DNA of 21,553 nt from an uncultured Collinsella sp. (GTDB lineage Bacteria > Actinomycetota > Coriobacteriia > Coriobacteriales > Coriobacteriaceae). Below, piece by piece: positions 15,250 through 21,553 of this stretch (the first letter of the stretch is position 1; each line of letters begins with the position of its first letter). Location: assembly GCA_902464645.1 (NCBI GenBank), contig CABQKL010000024.1:1-21553 (forward strand). The letters are read 5' to 3'. Under the pieces are notes generated by a model. It had not been told where the DNA came from. It saw only the letters and a program-made list of their open reading frames with translations, and did not search any database. The position numbers and the translations under genes are program-made.

Positions 15250-15271
15250 GGGCGCACGCCTCCATGCGCCC
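15250..15271 (-). other. Perfect hairpin in the pgi leader
   Basis: GGGCGCA and TGCGCCC form a 7-bp perfect stem around the loop TGGAGGCG, ending 19 nt before the pgi start codon. The loop shows a GGAGG sequence on the minus strand, so it could affect ribosome binding or mRNA stability. There is no T run. Confidence 0.4.
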
Positions 15272-15289
15272 GGACATTCAGATGCCACT

Positions 15290-15318
15290 ATTCTAGCGCA
15301 GGTCAAGACTACAATCAG
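15290..15318 (-). promoter_or_regulatory. Candidate pgi promoter
   Basis: Minus strand TAGAAT (15295-15290) is a good -10 hexamer; 17 bp upstream lies CTGATT (15318-15313), a weak -35. The start of transcription would be about 50 nt before the pgi ATG. Confidence 0.4.
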
Positions 15319-15370
15319 CGAGCGTTGCCAATCCGCCCTCAAACGGCGACCGACCAAAAAGGGACAGGTT

Positions 15371-15399
15371 TTGACGATGTCCGCACAAGCGGGTATTAT
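15371..15399 (+). promoter_or_regulatory. Strong sigma-70-type promoter of the SOS polymerase operon
   Basis: TTGACG (15371-15376), 17-bp spacer, TATTAT (15394-15399): near-consensus hexamers at ideal spacing. Transcription should begin inside the first LexA box, about 37 nt before the polymerase start codon. Confidence 0.8.
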
Positions 15400-15430
15400 C
15401 GAACATGTATTCGATAAGAACATGTGTTTG
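15400..15430 (+). promoter_or_regulatory. Two tandem LexA (SOS) boxes
   Basis: CGAACATGTATTCG (15400-15413) and AGAACATGTGTTTG (15417-15430) each match 9 of 10 fixed positions of the Gram-positive LexA box (CGAAC-N4-GTTYG). Their starts are 17 bp apart. They lie directly downstream of the -10 element, over the expected transcription start, where bound LexA would block the promoter. Confidence 0.85.
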
Positions 15431-15442
15431 ATGGGAGGACGC

Positions 15443-16948
15443 GTGGGGCACGAGCGTCACACCTATGTCTGCATCGACCTTAAGACGTTCTACGCTAGCG
15501 TCGAGTGCGTTGACCGCGGGCTCAACCCGCTCACCACCAACCTGGTCGTTGCCGACGAATCGCGCGGGCGCACGACCATCTGTCTCGCCATCACACAGGC
15601 CATGAAGGACCTGGGGATACACAATCGCTGCCGTCTGTTCGAAATTCCCGACGGCATCGACTACATCAAGGCCATACCGCGCATGCAGCACTACATGGAG
15701 GTGTCGGCGCAAATTTACGGTATCTATCTGGAATACGTGAGTCCGCAAGACGTGCACGTCTACTCCATCGACGAATGCTTTATCGACGTGACACCCTATC
15801 TGGACCTCTATCACACCGACGCTGAAGGCTTCGCCTGCATGTTGCGCGACGAGGTCCTGGCGCGCACCGGCATCACGGCAACGGTTGGCATCGGCCCCAA
15901 CCTATTCCAGGCCAAGGTAGCGCTCGACATTACCGCCAAGCACGTACCCAGCCGCATCGGCAAACTCGACGACGAGACCTTTCGCAAGGAGATCTGGCCC
16001 CATCGCCCCATCACCGACATCTGGGGCATTGGGCCCGGCGTGGCAGCACGACTCGAAAAATACGGCGTCTACGATCTGATGGGCGTCGCGGCGCTCGACG
16101 AAAACCTGCTCTACGACGAGCTCGGCGTCAATGCCGAGTATCTTATCGACCACGCCTTTGGGCGCGAGCCGACAACTATCGCCGATATTCAGGCCTATCG
16201 CCCGCAGGCAACCTCAACAACCACGGGGCAAGTGCTATCGAAGGGTTATGCCTATGAGCAAGCCTACACCGTGTTGCGCGAGATGGTCGACAACGCTGTG
16301 CTGGACTTAGTCGATAAGCACGTGGTGTGCGACAGCATCTCGCTCTTTGTAGGCTACGCGAGCGAGCGCGCCGACATACGCCGCCTCGACGCCAGCGGCA
16401 CAGCGCAATATGTAGACGGATGCGGGCATTTGCGTTCGAGCACGTCGAGCATCGAACCCGCCGCAACCGCCGGCCCCGAGCTCGCGCCCCGTGCGCCCAA
16501 GCCCGTCCAGCGAGATGACGAACGGCGCCGCCTGGTGCGCGAGGCTCAGGCAATCGATGGCATCTTTGTGGGAGAGCATGGCGGCAAACCGCGCGGTGGC
16601 TATGCCGCACTCTTTGCGCACTCCAACGCTTCGCGAAAGCTGCCCGAGCGCACCAATTCGTTTAAGAAGATCATGGGCTATTTCGATGAGCTCTGGGCGC
16701 AGACCGTCGATCCCAAACGACCGGTCAAACGCATCAACCTAGGATTTGGCAATCTGGTGCCCGAGGAATTTGCCACCATCGATCTATTTAGCGATGTTAA
16801 GGCCGATGAGCGCGAGCGCGACCTGGCGCGCGCCGTCCTGGCCGTGAAGGGCAAGTACGGCAAGAACGCACTCGTCAAGGGATTAAGCTTTACCGCCGGC
16901 GCTACCGCACGCGAACGCAACAATCAGGTAGGAGGACATCGTGCCTAA
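15443..16948 (+). CDS. Y-family translesion DNA polymerase (DinB/UmuC/UvrX-like)
   Basis: 501 residues. The N-terminal catalytic palm shows ICIDLKTFYASVEC-type motif (Asp12, with Tyr17 as probable steric gate) and YSIDECFIDVT (Asp110 and Glu111), the metal-binding residues of Y-family polymerases. The helix-hairpin-helix region WGIGPGVAARLEKYGV is near residue 195. The C-terminal third (little-finger domain) holds a long Ala/Pro-rich linker around 335-365. Start: GTG at 15443 after GGGAGG; an upstream in-frame ATG at 15371 would lie on the promoter and LexA boxes and is rejected. Such enzymes copy across damaged DNA during the SOS response. It overlaps the YolD-like gene by 8 nt, as in the UvrX-YolD pairs known in Gram-positive bacteria. 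Confidence 0.92.
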   Translation: MGHERHTYVCIDLKTFYASVECVDRGLNPLTTNLVVADESRGRTTICLAITQAMKDLGIHNRCRLFEIPDGIDYIKAIPRMQHYMEVSAQIYGIYLEYVSPQDVHVYSIDECFIDVTPYLDLYHTDAEGFACMLRDEVLARTGITATVGIGPNLFQAKVALDITAKHVPSRIGKLDDETFRKEIWPHRPITDIWGIGPGVAARLEKYGVYDLMGVAALDENLLYDELGVNAEYLIDHAFGREPTTIADIQAYRPQATSTTTGQVLSKGYAYEQAYTVLREMVDNAVLDLVDKHVVCDSISLFVGYASERADIRRLDASGTAQYVDGCGHLRSSTSSIEPAATAGPELAPRAPKPVQRDDERRRLVREAQAIDGIFVGEHGGKPRGGYAALFAHSNASRKLPERTNSFKKIMGYFDELWAQTVDPKRPVKRINLGFGNLVPEEFATIDLFSDVKADERERDLARAVLAVKGKYGKNALVKGLSFTAGATARERNNQVGGHRA

Positions 16949-17366
16949 GTCCCAACAACAGCCGATGCGGCCACCGACACCTTTTGAACGCCTAGCGGAC
17001 CCCGAGGGAAGACGTCGCTCCGCCGACCCAAAGCTCACCGCAAACGGCGCCATCCGTGCCGGCCGTGCCGCACAGTTTATGCCCTTTGCCGCCCTCACGG
17101 GATACTACGAGCTCGTGCGCAAACAAGAGATCACTGTTGAGCCCAAATGCGAACTCACGGAAGAAAAAGCCCTCGAGCTTTCGAAAAAGCTCGAGGGCCT
17201 CAAACGCGGCGACCTGGTGCGCGTCACCTATTACGATATGTACGGCTATCGTAGCCGCACGGGCATTCTCGACGAAGTGTTATCCGCATTCAAGCTGCTC
17301 AAACTCAGGGATATCGCCATCGACTTCGACGATATCAAAAACATCGAGCTGCGCGGACGCGCCTAG
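16941..17366 (+). CDS. YolD-like protein, partner of the SOS polymerase
   Basis: 141 residues from a GTG at 16941, preceded by AGGAGG inside the polymerase gene. The core RAAQFMPFAAL (42-52) and the strand-rich C-terminal part VRVTYYDMYGYRSRTGILDE match YolD-like proteins (PF08863), found beside UvrX/DinB-type polymerases. YolD homologues are thought to be structurally related to UmuD-type partners and to take part in SOS mutagenesis; the biochemical role is not settled. It shares the LexA-controlled promoter at 15371. The region encoding about residues 77-86 contains a perfect 13-bp inverted repeat that doubles as a terminator for the opposite strand. Its stop codon overlaps the stop of the convergent gene through the tetranucleotide CTAG. 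Confidence 0.85.
   Translation: MPKSQQQPMRPPTPFERLADPEGRRRSADPKLTANGAIRAGRAAQFMPFAALTGYYELVRKQEITVEPKCELTEEKALELSKKLEGLKRGDLVRVTYYDMYGYRSRTGILDEVLSAFKLLKLRDIAIDFDDIKNIELRGRA
17161..17198 (-). terminator. Intrinsic terminator of the surface-protein gene, embedded in yolD
   Basis: Minus strand GCCCTCGAGCTTT and AAAGCTCGAGGGC form a perfect 13-bp stem with a 4-nt loop, followed at once by TTTTTCTT. It starts 165 nt after the surface-protein stop, inside the antisense of the YolD-like coding sequence. The plus-strand reading has no T run after the stem, so it should act only on leftward transcription. Confidence 0.8.
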
Positions 17367-19915
17367 CGACAAGAACGCTTGCGCAAGACGAGGGCAATGC
17401 CAAGCACCGCGGCAGCTGCAACCAGCAATCCCAAGACCAGCGTGAGGGTCGAGTCGCCAGCGTGAGGCAGCGAGCCGTCCTTCGGAGTCTTCTTAGTGGC
17501 CGTCGTGACGGTGGTCGTGGTGCTGCTCGACTGGTCGTTGCCGCCCGTCTGGCTGCCACCAGGCTGATCGCCGCCACCCGGCTGCGAAGGATTGGTGGGT
17601 TTCGTCGGATCCGGAGTACCGGGATCAATCGGATTCTCCGAATTCTCCTTGCGCTGGATCCAAACCTGGCAGCCATAGAACGGGTTGGCGGTACCAAGGC
17701 ACAGACCCTGGTTGGTCACCGCAAAGGTGCGCAGACCATGGTTATACGGATCGTTAAAGCCATTGGTCGTCAGCGTCGTAAAGTTCACGCCGTCCTCGGT
17801 CACATACATATCAAAGCCGCGCTCGGCATCGCGCAGGTAGTACATGCACGTAAGCACGCTCTGCAGCTTCTTGAGGTTCTCCTCGCTCAGCAGCTTATCG
17901 AGCGCATCCTGAATATCGCCCGGCAGCTCGGTGCCATAGGCATCCTCGTACTGCTGCTTCAGGCTCTCATAGCTATCGAGCATGTCCTGATACTGGTCGG
18001 CAAAGGACTTGAAGTACGCGATCTCGCCATCGATCTTCTGGACATAAGCGGCGTCGTCCTCAAAGTCCTGGGACATCGTCGAAGCCTGATCGCAAAGATC
18101 GCCCGTGGCATCCTCCAGCGCATCGCTTAGATCGCCAAAGCCCTTAGCAACCTCGGTCTTCTCGTCATCGACATCGACGGCCTCGTTTGAATCATCAACC
18201 TCGGCAGCTTCGTTCGAATCATCGACCTCGACGGCCTCGTTTGAATCATCGTCCGCAAGCGTGTTCACGGGAACGATGGGCTTGTCAGGAGATTTCTTGT
18301 CGAGCAGGTGATCGAGCAGGTCCCTAAGACGCTGAACCTGAGAGTTCCACTCCTCGGGCGTCATATCGATAATGTCGCCATTGGAGAACTGGCCGATCGG
18401 CTCAAGCAGGCTCGCGGTATCAAAGGTACCGATATACAGCTTGCCGTCGAACTTCTGCATGCGCCAAATGTACTGGTTCTCGTTTCGGCCAAAGCCCGAA
18501 GCCAGGCCGGAAATACCGCCCTCGGGGAACATGTCGGTGGAATCGCCAACGACGAGCTCCATGTTCTCGTCCTTGTCCATGCGATAGATGCTGACCGACT
18601 GCTCAAGATTGGCATTCACAAACGAGCAGTCAACGCCACCCATGCCGCTCTTGCCGCCCTCTTCGGTGTTGGATTTGTTGAACAGGATGCGCTCGAGAGC
18701 AATCTCCTCGTCGTTGTATTCACCGATATAGAGGTAGTCGTTGTAGACGATGAGGTTGGCAGCACCAGAACGGGTGCGGGCAGGATCGATGCCAAAGCAG
18801 TACCTCGCACCGTCCGCCTCCTGGTCGCCAACAATCGGAGTCCACGTATAGCTGCCGTCGGCGTTCTTGTCGCCACGGACCATGGCAAACGACTGCATGG
18901 AATTATCATCGGGAGCGTTCTCGGGCGTACCGGTGCAGATGGTCGCATAGAGATGGCCATTGTACGAGACCATATCCCAAATGGCGCCGCCGTAGATGCT
19001 GTCCTTATAGCGAATCGCCGGATAGTTAAACAGCGTCTCCGAGTTAGCAATCTCGGTGAAGCTGCCCTGGCCCTTCGAGGGGTCAGACGACGTCAGGATT
19101 GTCGACACAAAATTACCGTTCGCGTCTTTACCCACATTACTGATGACGAGCTGGCCATCATGGACGCACATGCCGCGGATACCGGTAGAAATGCCCTGCT
19201 TGTAGGCAGCACCGTAATCCTGCATGCTCGAAAGGCCCTTATAGACAACTTTGAACTCGTCCGTCTTAGGATCGATCTCATATACAGCAGGCAGGCCGCT
19301 TTTGCCGCCATTGGTTCTGACGCTGCCACAGAAATAGAGCTTGCCCTTATAGCTCACGGCATTGCGGAACAAAGGACCGACGCCGTTGAGCGATTCAGAG
19401 AGTAGCAGCTTGGTCTCACCGGTCTTGGTATTGATCTTGACCAAGATACCGCCGCTGTCCTTGTCGGCCGTGCCGTCCTCCTTCTGCTGTCCATAGAAGA
19501 AGGTGCCGTTAAACATGGCCTCCAGCGTCAGGCGCATGGTCTCGGCATCAAAGGAATCGCCCAGCGTGCCGTTCATGAGCGTCAGCGTGTTGCCCATCGC
19601 CGCATAGCAGGTGCCCACATAAAGCCAGTCACCATAGCTCGCAGCCGCCCAAGTGTAGCTCTGGCCGCGATCGCCTTCGTTGTTGGCCGTATTACCATCG
19701 GCGCCCGGAACGGCAACGGCACCGTTACCCTGGTAGTCGACGATGCCATCCGGCTGCGACGTTCCTACCGTAGGATGCGAGAGCTTCTCAAAGGAATACC
19801 CATTTCCCGCATTGTAGGTAACGGCACCCGAAGTGTCTTCGGCATGCGCCGGCAGCGGCGATACCAAGATAGCGGCAAGCGCTGCCACCAAGCCAAGTGT
19901 TCCCACTCGTCTCAT
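17363..19915 (-). CDS. Sortase-anchored, beta-propeller-like surface protein
   Basis: 850 residues. A signal peptide (MRRVGTLGLVAALAAILVSP, cleavage likely after AHA at about 25) leads to an exported domain. This has repeated (Y/F)xGxLY(I/V)G-type motifs, such as YGDWLYVG, YKGKLYFCG, YNGHLYATI, YNDYLYIGE and FDGKLYIG, which suggest blades of a propeller fold. An acidic repeat is at about 555-581, followed by a helical region rich in charged residues and a final Y..DG-containing domain. A Pro/Gly/Thr-rich wall-spanning linker precedes the anchor: LPHAG (816-820), a hydrophobic helix and RKRSCR. LPHAG departs from LPXTG by Ala for Thr. The ligand is unknown. The start ATG has GGAGG at a rather long 10-nt spacing. 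Confidence 0.85.
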   Translation of the reverse strand: MRRVGTLGLVAALAAILVSPLPAHAEDTSGAVTYNAGNGYSFEKLSHPTVGTSQPDGIVDYQGNGAVAVPGADGNTANNEGDRGQSYTWAAASYGDWLYVGTCYAAMGNTLTLMNGTLGDSFDAETMRLTLEAMFNGTFFYGQQKEDGTADKDSGGILVKINTKTGETKLLLSESLNGVGPLFRNAVSYKGKLYFCGSVRTNGGKSGLPAVYEIDPKTDEFKVVYKGLSSMQDYGAAYKQGISTGIRGMCVHDGQLVISNVGKDANGNFVSTILTSSDPSKGQGSFTEIANSETLFNYPAIRYKDSIYGGAIWDMVSYNGHLYATICTGTPENAPDDNSMQSFAMVRGDKNADGSYTWTPIVGDQEADGARYCFGIDPARTRSGAANLIVYNDYLYIGEYNDEEIALERILFNKSNTEEGGKSGMGGVDCSFVNANLEQSVSIYRMDKDENMELVVGDSTDMFPEGGISGLASGFGRNENQYIWRMQKFDGKLYIGTFDTASLLEPIGQFSNGDIIDMTPEEWNSQVQRLRDLLDHLLDKKSPDKPIVPVNTLADDDSNEAVEVDDSNEAAEVDDSNEAVDVDDEKTEVAKGFGDLSDALEDATGDLCDQASTMSQDFEDDAAYVQKIDGEIAYFKSFADQYQDMLDSYESLKQQYEDAYGTELPGDIQDALDKLLSEENLKKLQSVLTCMYYLRDAERGFDMYVTEDGVNFTTLTTNGFNDPYNHGLRTFAVTNQGLCLGTANPFYGCQVWIQRKENSENPIDPGTPDPTKPTNPSQPGGGDQPGGSQTGGNDQSSSTTTTVTTATKKTPKDGSLPHAGDSTLTLVLGLLVAAAAVLGIALVLRKRSCR
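18171..18251 (-). repeat. Three 27-bp tandem repeats inside the surface-protein gene
   Basis: Units 18171-18197, 18198-18224 and 18225-18251 are near-identical and encode the nonapeptide pattern DDSNEA(V/A)(E/D)V. The repeat lies between the propeller-like part and the helical region. Length change by slippage is possible without loss of frame. Confidence 0.85.
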
Positions 19916-20007
19916 AAGGCTATAGCCTCCCCTGTCCTAAAGCCCAGTTTTAGCATTCTTCATTTTTGTCCACGGTTAATTGCAATCTGAGCACAACAAT
20001 AATCAGC

Positions 20008-20019
20008 GTATAAATATAC
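20008..20019. promoter_or_regulatory. Palindrome GTATAAATATAC in the AT-rich region upstream of the surface-protein gene
   Basis: The 273-base gap 19916-20188 has no gene. Its left part is AT-rich and should hold the surface-gene promoter, but no good hexamer pair is clear. GTATA-AA-TATAC, 93 nt before the start codon, is a perfect dyad that could be an operator or simply -10-like AT sequence. A second palindrome, TTTGCGCAAA, is at 20119-20128. CCGGT/ACCGG (around 20163-20176) is a small hairpin shortly after the HMA gene, without a T run. Confidence 0.35.
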
Positions 20020-20188
20020 ACCTGTAATTTTTTGGACGGATTAATAGATGCTCGATTGGTGGCGAATTCCGCGCAAACCGTCACCAAACTCCACTTTTGC
20101 CGCATCTAAAGATTATTTTTTGCGCAAATTTTTGGATGCCGATAGTCACAATGGGCAGGAGGCCGGTACCCACCGGAGAGGGCGATGC

Positions 20189-20572
20189 CTACATTTTCAT
20201 AACGTAATAGCCCGCGCCCCTCACCGCCGTCTCGAGTGCGTCGCGATCAACCGGGCGCTTCGAGCGTACGCGTGCCGTGTGGTCCGCATACGTCACCGTA
20301 GCCCATACGCCATCAAGCGTATTGAGGGCATTGGCTACGTTCTGAGCGCAGCCGTCACAGCTCATGCCGCCGATGAGCAGCTCGTCGCTATAGGGATAGT
20401 GCGATGCATCGGTATCCACCACAACAACCTTTTTGGCCCTCTTGCCGCTCGCGCCATCGCTGCAACAACTCTTCCCGTGTGTCGAAGCGGCAATGCGCCG
20501 CAGTCCAAAAAACATGCCGACGGCAATGACGGCCAGCACGATGAGATTCGCAGGGTTGAGCAAGTCGCTCAT
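20189..20572 (-). CDS. Membrane-anchored heavy-metal-associated (HMA) domain protein
   Basis: 127 residues. One N-terminal membrane segment (about 9-25, PANLIVLAVIAVGMFFGL) is followed by a short linker with a Cys pair (HGKSCCSDG, 34-40). An HMA/CopZ-like ferredoxin fold (about 64-127) carries the metal motif GGMSCDGC (68-75; Cys72 and Cys75). HMA domains bind Cu(I) or similar soft metals and pass them to ATPases. Here the domain is tied to the membrane, so it may deliver metal to a membrane pump or act in sensing. The ATG at 20572 has AAAGGGG upstream; an in-frame TTG at 20587 is less likely. The CsoR-like operator in front suggests copper-responsive control. No copper ATPase is in the window. 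Confidence 0.85.
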   Translation of the reverse strand: MSDLLNPANLIVLAVIAVGMFFGLRRIAASTHGKSCCSDGASGKRAKKVVVVDTDASHYPYSDELLIGGMSCDGCAQNVANALNTLDGVWATVTYADHTARVRSKRPVDRDALETAVRGAGYYVMKM

Positions 20573-20601
20573 GCGTTCCCCTTTCAAGTAGCACTATCTA
20601 G

Positions 20602-20618
20602 ATACCCCCATGGGGTGT
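20602..20618 (-). promoter_or_regulatory. CsoR-like operator
   Basis: ATACCCCCATGGGGTGT is a GC-rich pseudo-palindrome of the type bound by the CsoR copper-sensing repressor family (ATACCC...GGGTAT-like). It lies 30-46 nt before the HMA start codon, downstream of the candidate promoter. A third CCCC block follows at 20619-20622. Confidence 0.6.
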
Positions 20619-20623
20619 CCCCA

Positions 20624-20654
20624 TCTTAACCCAAAATCATGTCCGTTCGGTCAA
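20624..20654 (-). promoter_or_regulatory. Candidate promoter of the HMA gene
   Basis: Minus strand TTGACC (20654-20649), 19-bp spacer, TTAAGA (20629-20624). The spacer is longer than usual. The CsoR-like dyad would cover the transcription start. Confidence 0.35.
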
Positions 20655-20680
20655 TTAGTTTCCCTCTTCAAACTTTTTTG

Positions 20681-20708
20681 TTGACCATGGCTTCCTTTCG
20701 TGTATAAG
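20681..20708 (+). promoter_or_regulatory. Promoter of the DUF3793-flavodoxin unit
   Basis: TTGACC (20681-20686), 16-bp spacer, TATAAG (20703-20708). This leaves a leader of about 33 nt before the GTG start at 20748. Confidence 0.65.
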
Positions 20709-20747
20709 TTTTCCTAGGCTAACAAGTGAGGGATCGAAAGGGGCAAC

Positions 20748-21452
20748 GTGACTCGAACCATCGACATCCCAACATACCAAACGGCTGTCGTGCGCAACTG
20801 CTCCCCTACGCTCGCAGGTATCAAGCCGGCTTCGCTCTTTACCTATCCCGGCGTTTACGCCAACCAAAACGGAAAACTCGGCATCGCTCAAATCGAAGAG
20901 CGACGCTCTCGCCTGCTCGCCGTCATAGCCCAATGCAACCGCGAGCTCCAGCCGCTCGGGATCCATATGAGCGTTTTGGTCTGGCGCCCCTGCGGAGCGC
21001 TCATCTATGTGTACCGACCTGCGGACCTTATGCGATATCTCTCCGACCCCCGCGCCGCGACGGCTCTTGTCGCCGAAGGATACGATGTCCACAACCTGCC
21101 CGCATCCCTGGTGCATCTCGCCGCGCGCATCACGCTGGCAAGCAGCAATGCCGCAGAAAGCGCCTATGACAGCAGTGTCTGCGCACTCGCGCGAAATAGG
21201 CACTGCGATACGGGGTACACGTGCGAGTTCCCCCACGAAATTGGCTATTTTTTGGGCTATCCCTACGAAGATGTCCATCAGTTTATCGTCCAACACGGCG
21301 AAAACTATAAGGTCTTTGGCGCCTGGAAGGTATACACGAACGTCGAACAGGCGCTTACGACCTTTGACTCCTATCGCGCATGCACGCAATACCTTACCCA
21401 TATCTATCAGCAGGGCCACAGCCTGGCAAAACTTGCCCAGGCAGCCCGATAG
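20748..21452 (+). CDS. DUF3793 family protein
   Basis: 234 residues from a GTG start (AAAGGGG four bases before it). The C-terminal motifs FPHEIGYFLGYPYEDV (161-176) and GENYKVFGAWKVY (184-196), followed by a helix ending GHSLAKLAQ, are characteristic of DUF3793 proteins, common in anaerobic Firmicutes and Coriobacteriia. The molecular function of the family is not known to me. It looks cytosolic: no signal peptide and no membrane segment. It is followed after 46 nt by a flavodoxin gene with no terminator between them, so co-transcription and a link to flavodoxin-based electron transfer or iron limitation are plausible but inferred. A longer antisense reading frame (20655-21506) is judged a shadow. 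Confidence 0.85.
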   Translation: MTRTIDIPTYQTAVVRNCSPTLAGIKPASLFTYPGVYANQNGKLGIAQIEERRSRLLAVIAQCNRELQPLGIHMSVLVWRPCGALIYVYRPADLMRYLSDPRAATALVAEGYDVHNLPASLVHLAARITLASSNAAESAYDSSVCALARNRHCDTGYTCEFPHEIGYFLGYPYEDVHQFIVQHGENYKVFGAWKVYTNVEQALTTFDSYRACTQYLTHIYQQGHSLAKLAQAAR

Positions 21453-21498
21453 AACATACAAACCGCGGCCGCACGCCGCACAACCGAAAGGACTCAAT

Positions 21499-21553
21499 AT
21501 GAGCAAGATCGCCGTCGTCTACTGGAGCGGCACGGGCAACACCGAGGCCATGG
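21499..21553 (+). CDS. Flavodoxin, N-terminal fragment
   Basis: Only 18 residues are inside the window: MSKIAVVYWSGTGNTEAM. The first beta strand followed by WSGTGNTEAM is the FMN phosphate-binding loop of flavodoxins (S/TxTGNTE). AAAGGA lies 7 nt before the ATG. Flavodoxins carry electrons via FMN and often replace ferredoxin when iron is short. The gene continues past the right edge. Confidence 0.88.
   Translation, partial: MSKIAVVYWSGTGNTEAM

Noticed and set aside
13545..15296. 583-residue open frame on the plus strand, opposite pgi
   Set aside because: It mirrors almost the whole of a certain pgi gene, has no family motifs and no ribosome-binding site; it arises from GC-rich codon bias.
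15371..15442. Upstream ATG starts for the Y-family polymerase
   Set aside because: They would lie on the promoter and LexA boxes and have no ribosome-binding site; GTG at 15443 follows GGGAGG.
20048..20629. 193-residue plus-strand frame opposite the HMA gene
   Set aside because: It crosses the HMA gene and its CsoR-like operator, and has no motif; the GMSCDGC domain on the minus strand is decisive.
20655..21506. 283-residue minus-strand frame opposite the DUF3793 gene
   Set aside because: The plus-strand gene has a promoter, ribosome-binding site and family motifs; the antisense frame runs across that promoter and has no recognised domain.

Overview
The window reads as chromosomal DNA of a GC-rich, Gram-positive gut anaerobe, most likely a Coriobacteriia member such as Collinsella. 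This is inferred from gene content: a sortase-type surface anchor, a LexA-box-controlled Y-family polymerase/YolD pair, a DUF3793-flavodoxin pair and a fructoselysine-type (frl) operon. There are no rRNA or tRNA genes to prove it. Nearly all bases are coding, and most very long antisense reading frames are shadows of codon bias.

Region 1 (1-8319, minus strand) is an extended Amadori-compound catabolic locus. A GntR/UTRA regulator (8319-7576) is followed by a promoter with two inverted repeats. After that come a YfcC-type permease, a YtcJ-type amidohydrolase, FrlC-like epimerase, FrlB-like SIS-domain deglycase and FrlD-like PfkB kinase. Beyond a strong stem-loop lie a second, divergent FrlD-like kinase and an amidohydrolase-2 protein cut by the window edge. 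The E. coli frl set (transporter, deglycase, epimerase, kinase, regulator) is complete in function, but the transporter is of another family, and two amidohydrolases and a second kinase are added. I infer import of a fructosyl-amino acid or acylated/peptide-linked derivative, removal of the amide, phosphorylation, then deglycation to glucose 6-phosphate.

Region 2 (8347-10036, minus strand) holds two HAD phosphatases, each with its own intrinsic terminator.

Region 3 (10037-13394, plus strand) is the most unusual part. After a 490-base intergenic stretch with a CA-rich tandem-repeat leader come a 296-residue protein of unknown family and a 637-residue protein. The latter fuses a ClpP-like serine protease (intact Ser-His-Asp triad) to a VirD4/TraG-type coupling ATPase without membrane segments. 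A perfect Shine-Dalgarno and in-frame ATG sit at the domain junction, so the ATPase may also be made alone. No relaxase, integrase or other transfer gene is visible.

Region 4 (13465-17366): pgi (minus strand) with its terminator, then a divergent SOS cassette (Y-family polymerase and YolD-like partner, overlapping by 8 nt) behind a strong promoter with two tandem LexA boxes.

Region 5 (17363-21553): a convergent gene for a wall-anchored, propeller-like surface protein whose probable terminator lies inside the antisense of yolD. Next come a membrane-anchored HMA metal-binding protein behind a CsoR-like operator, a DUF3793 gene, and the start of a flavodoxin gene.
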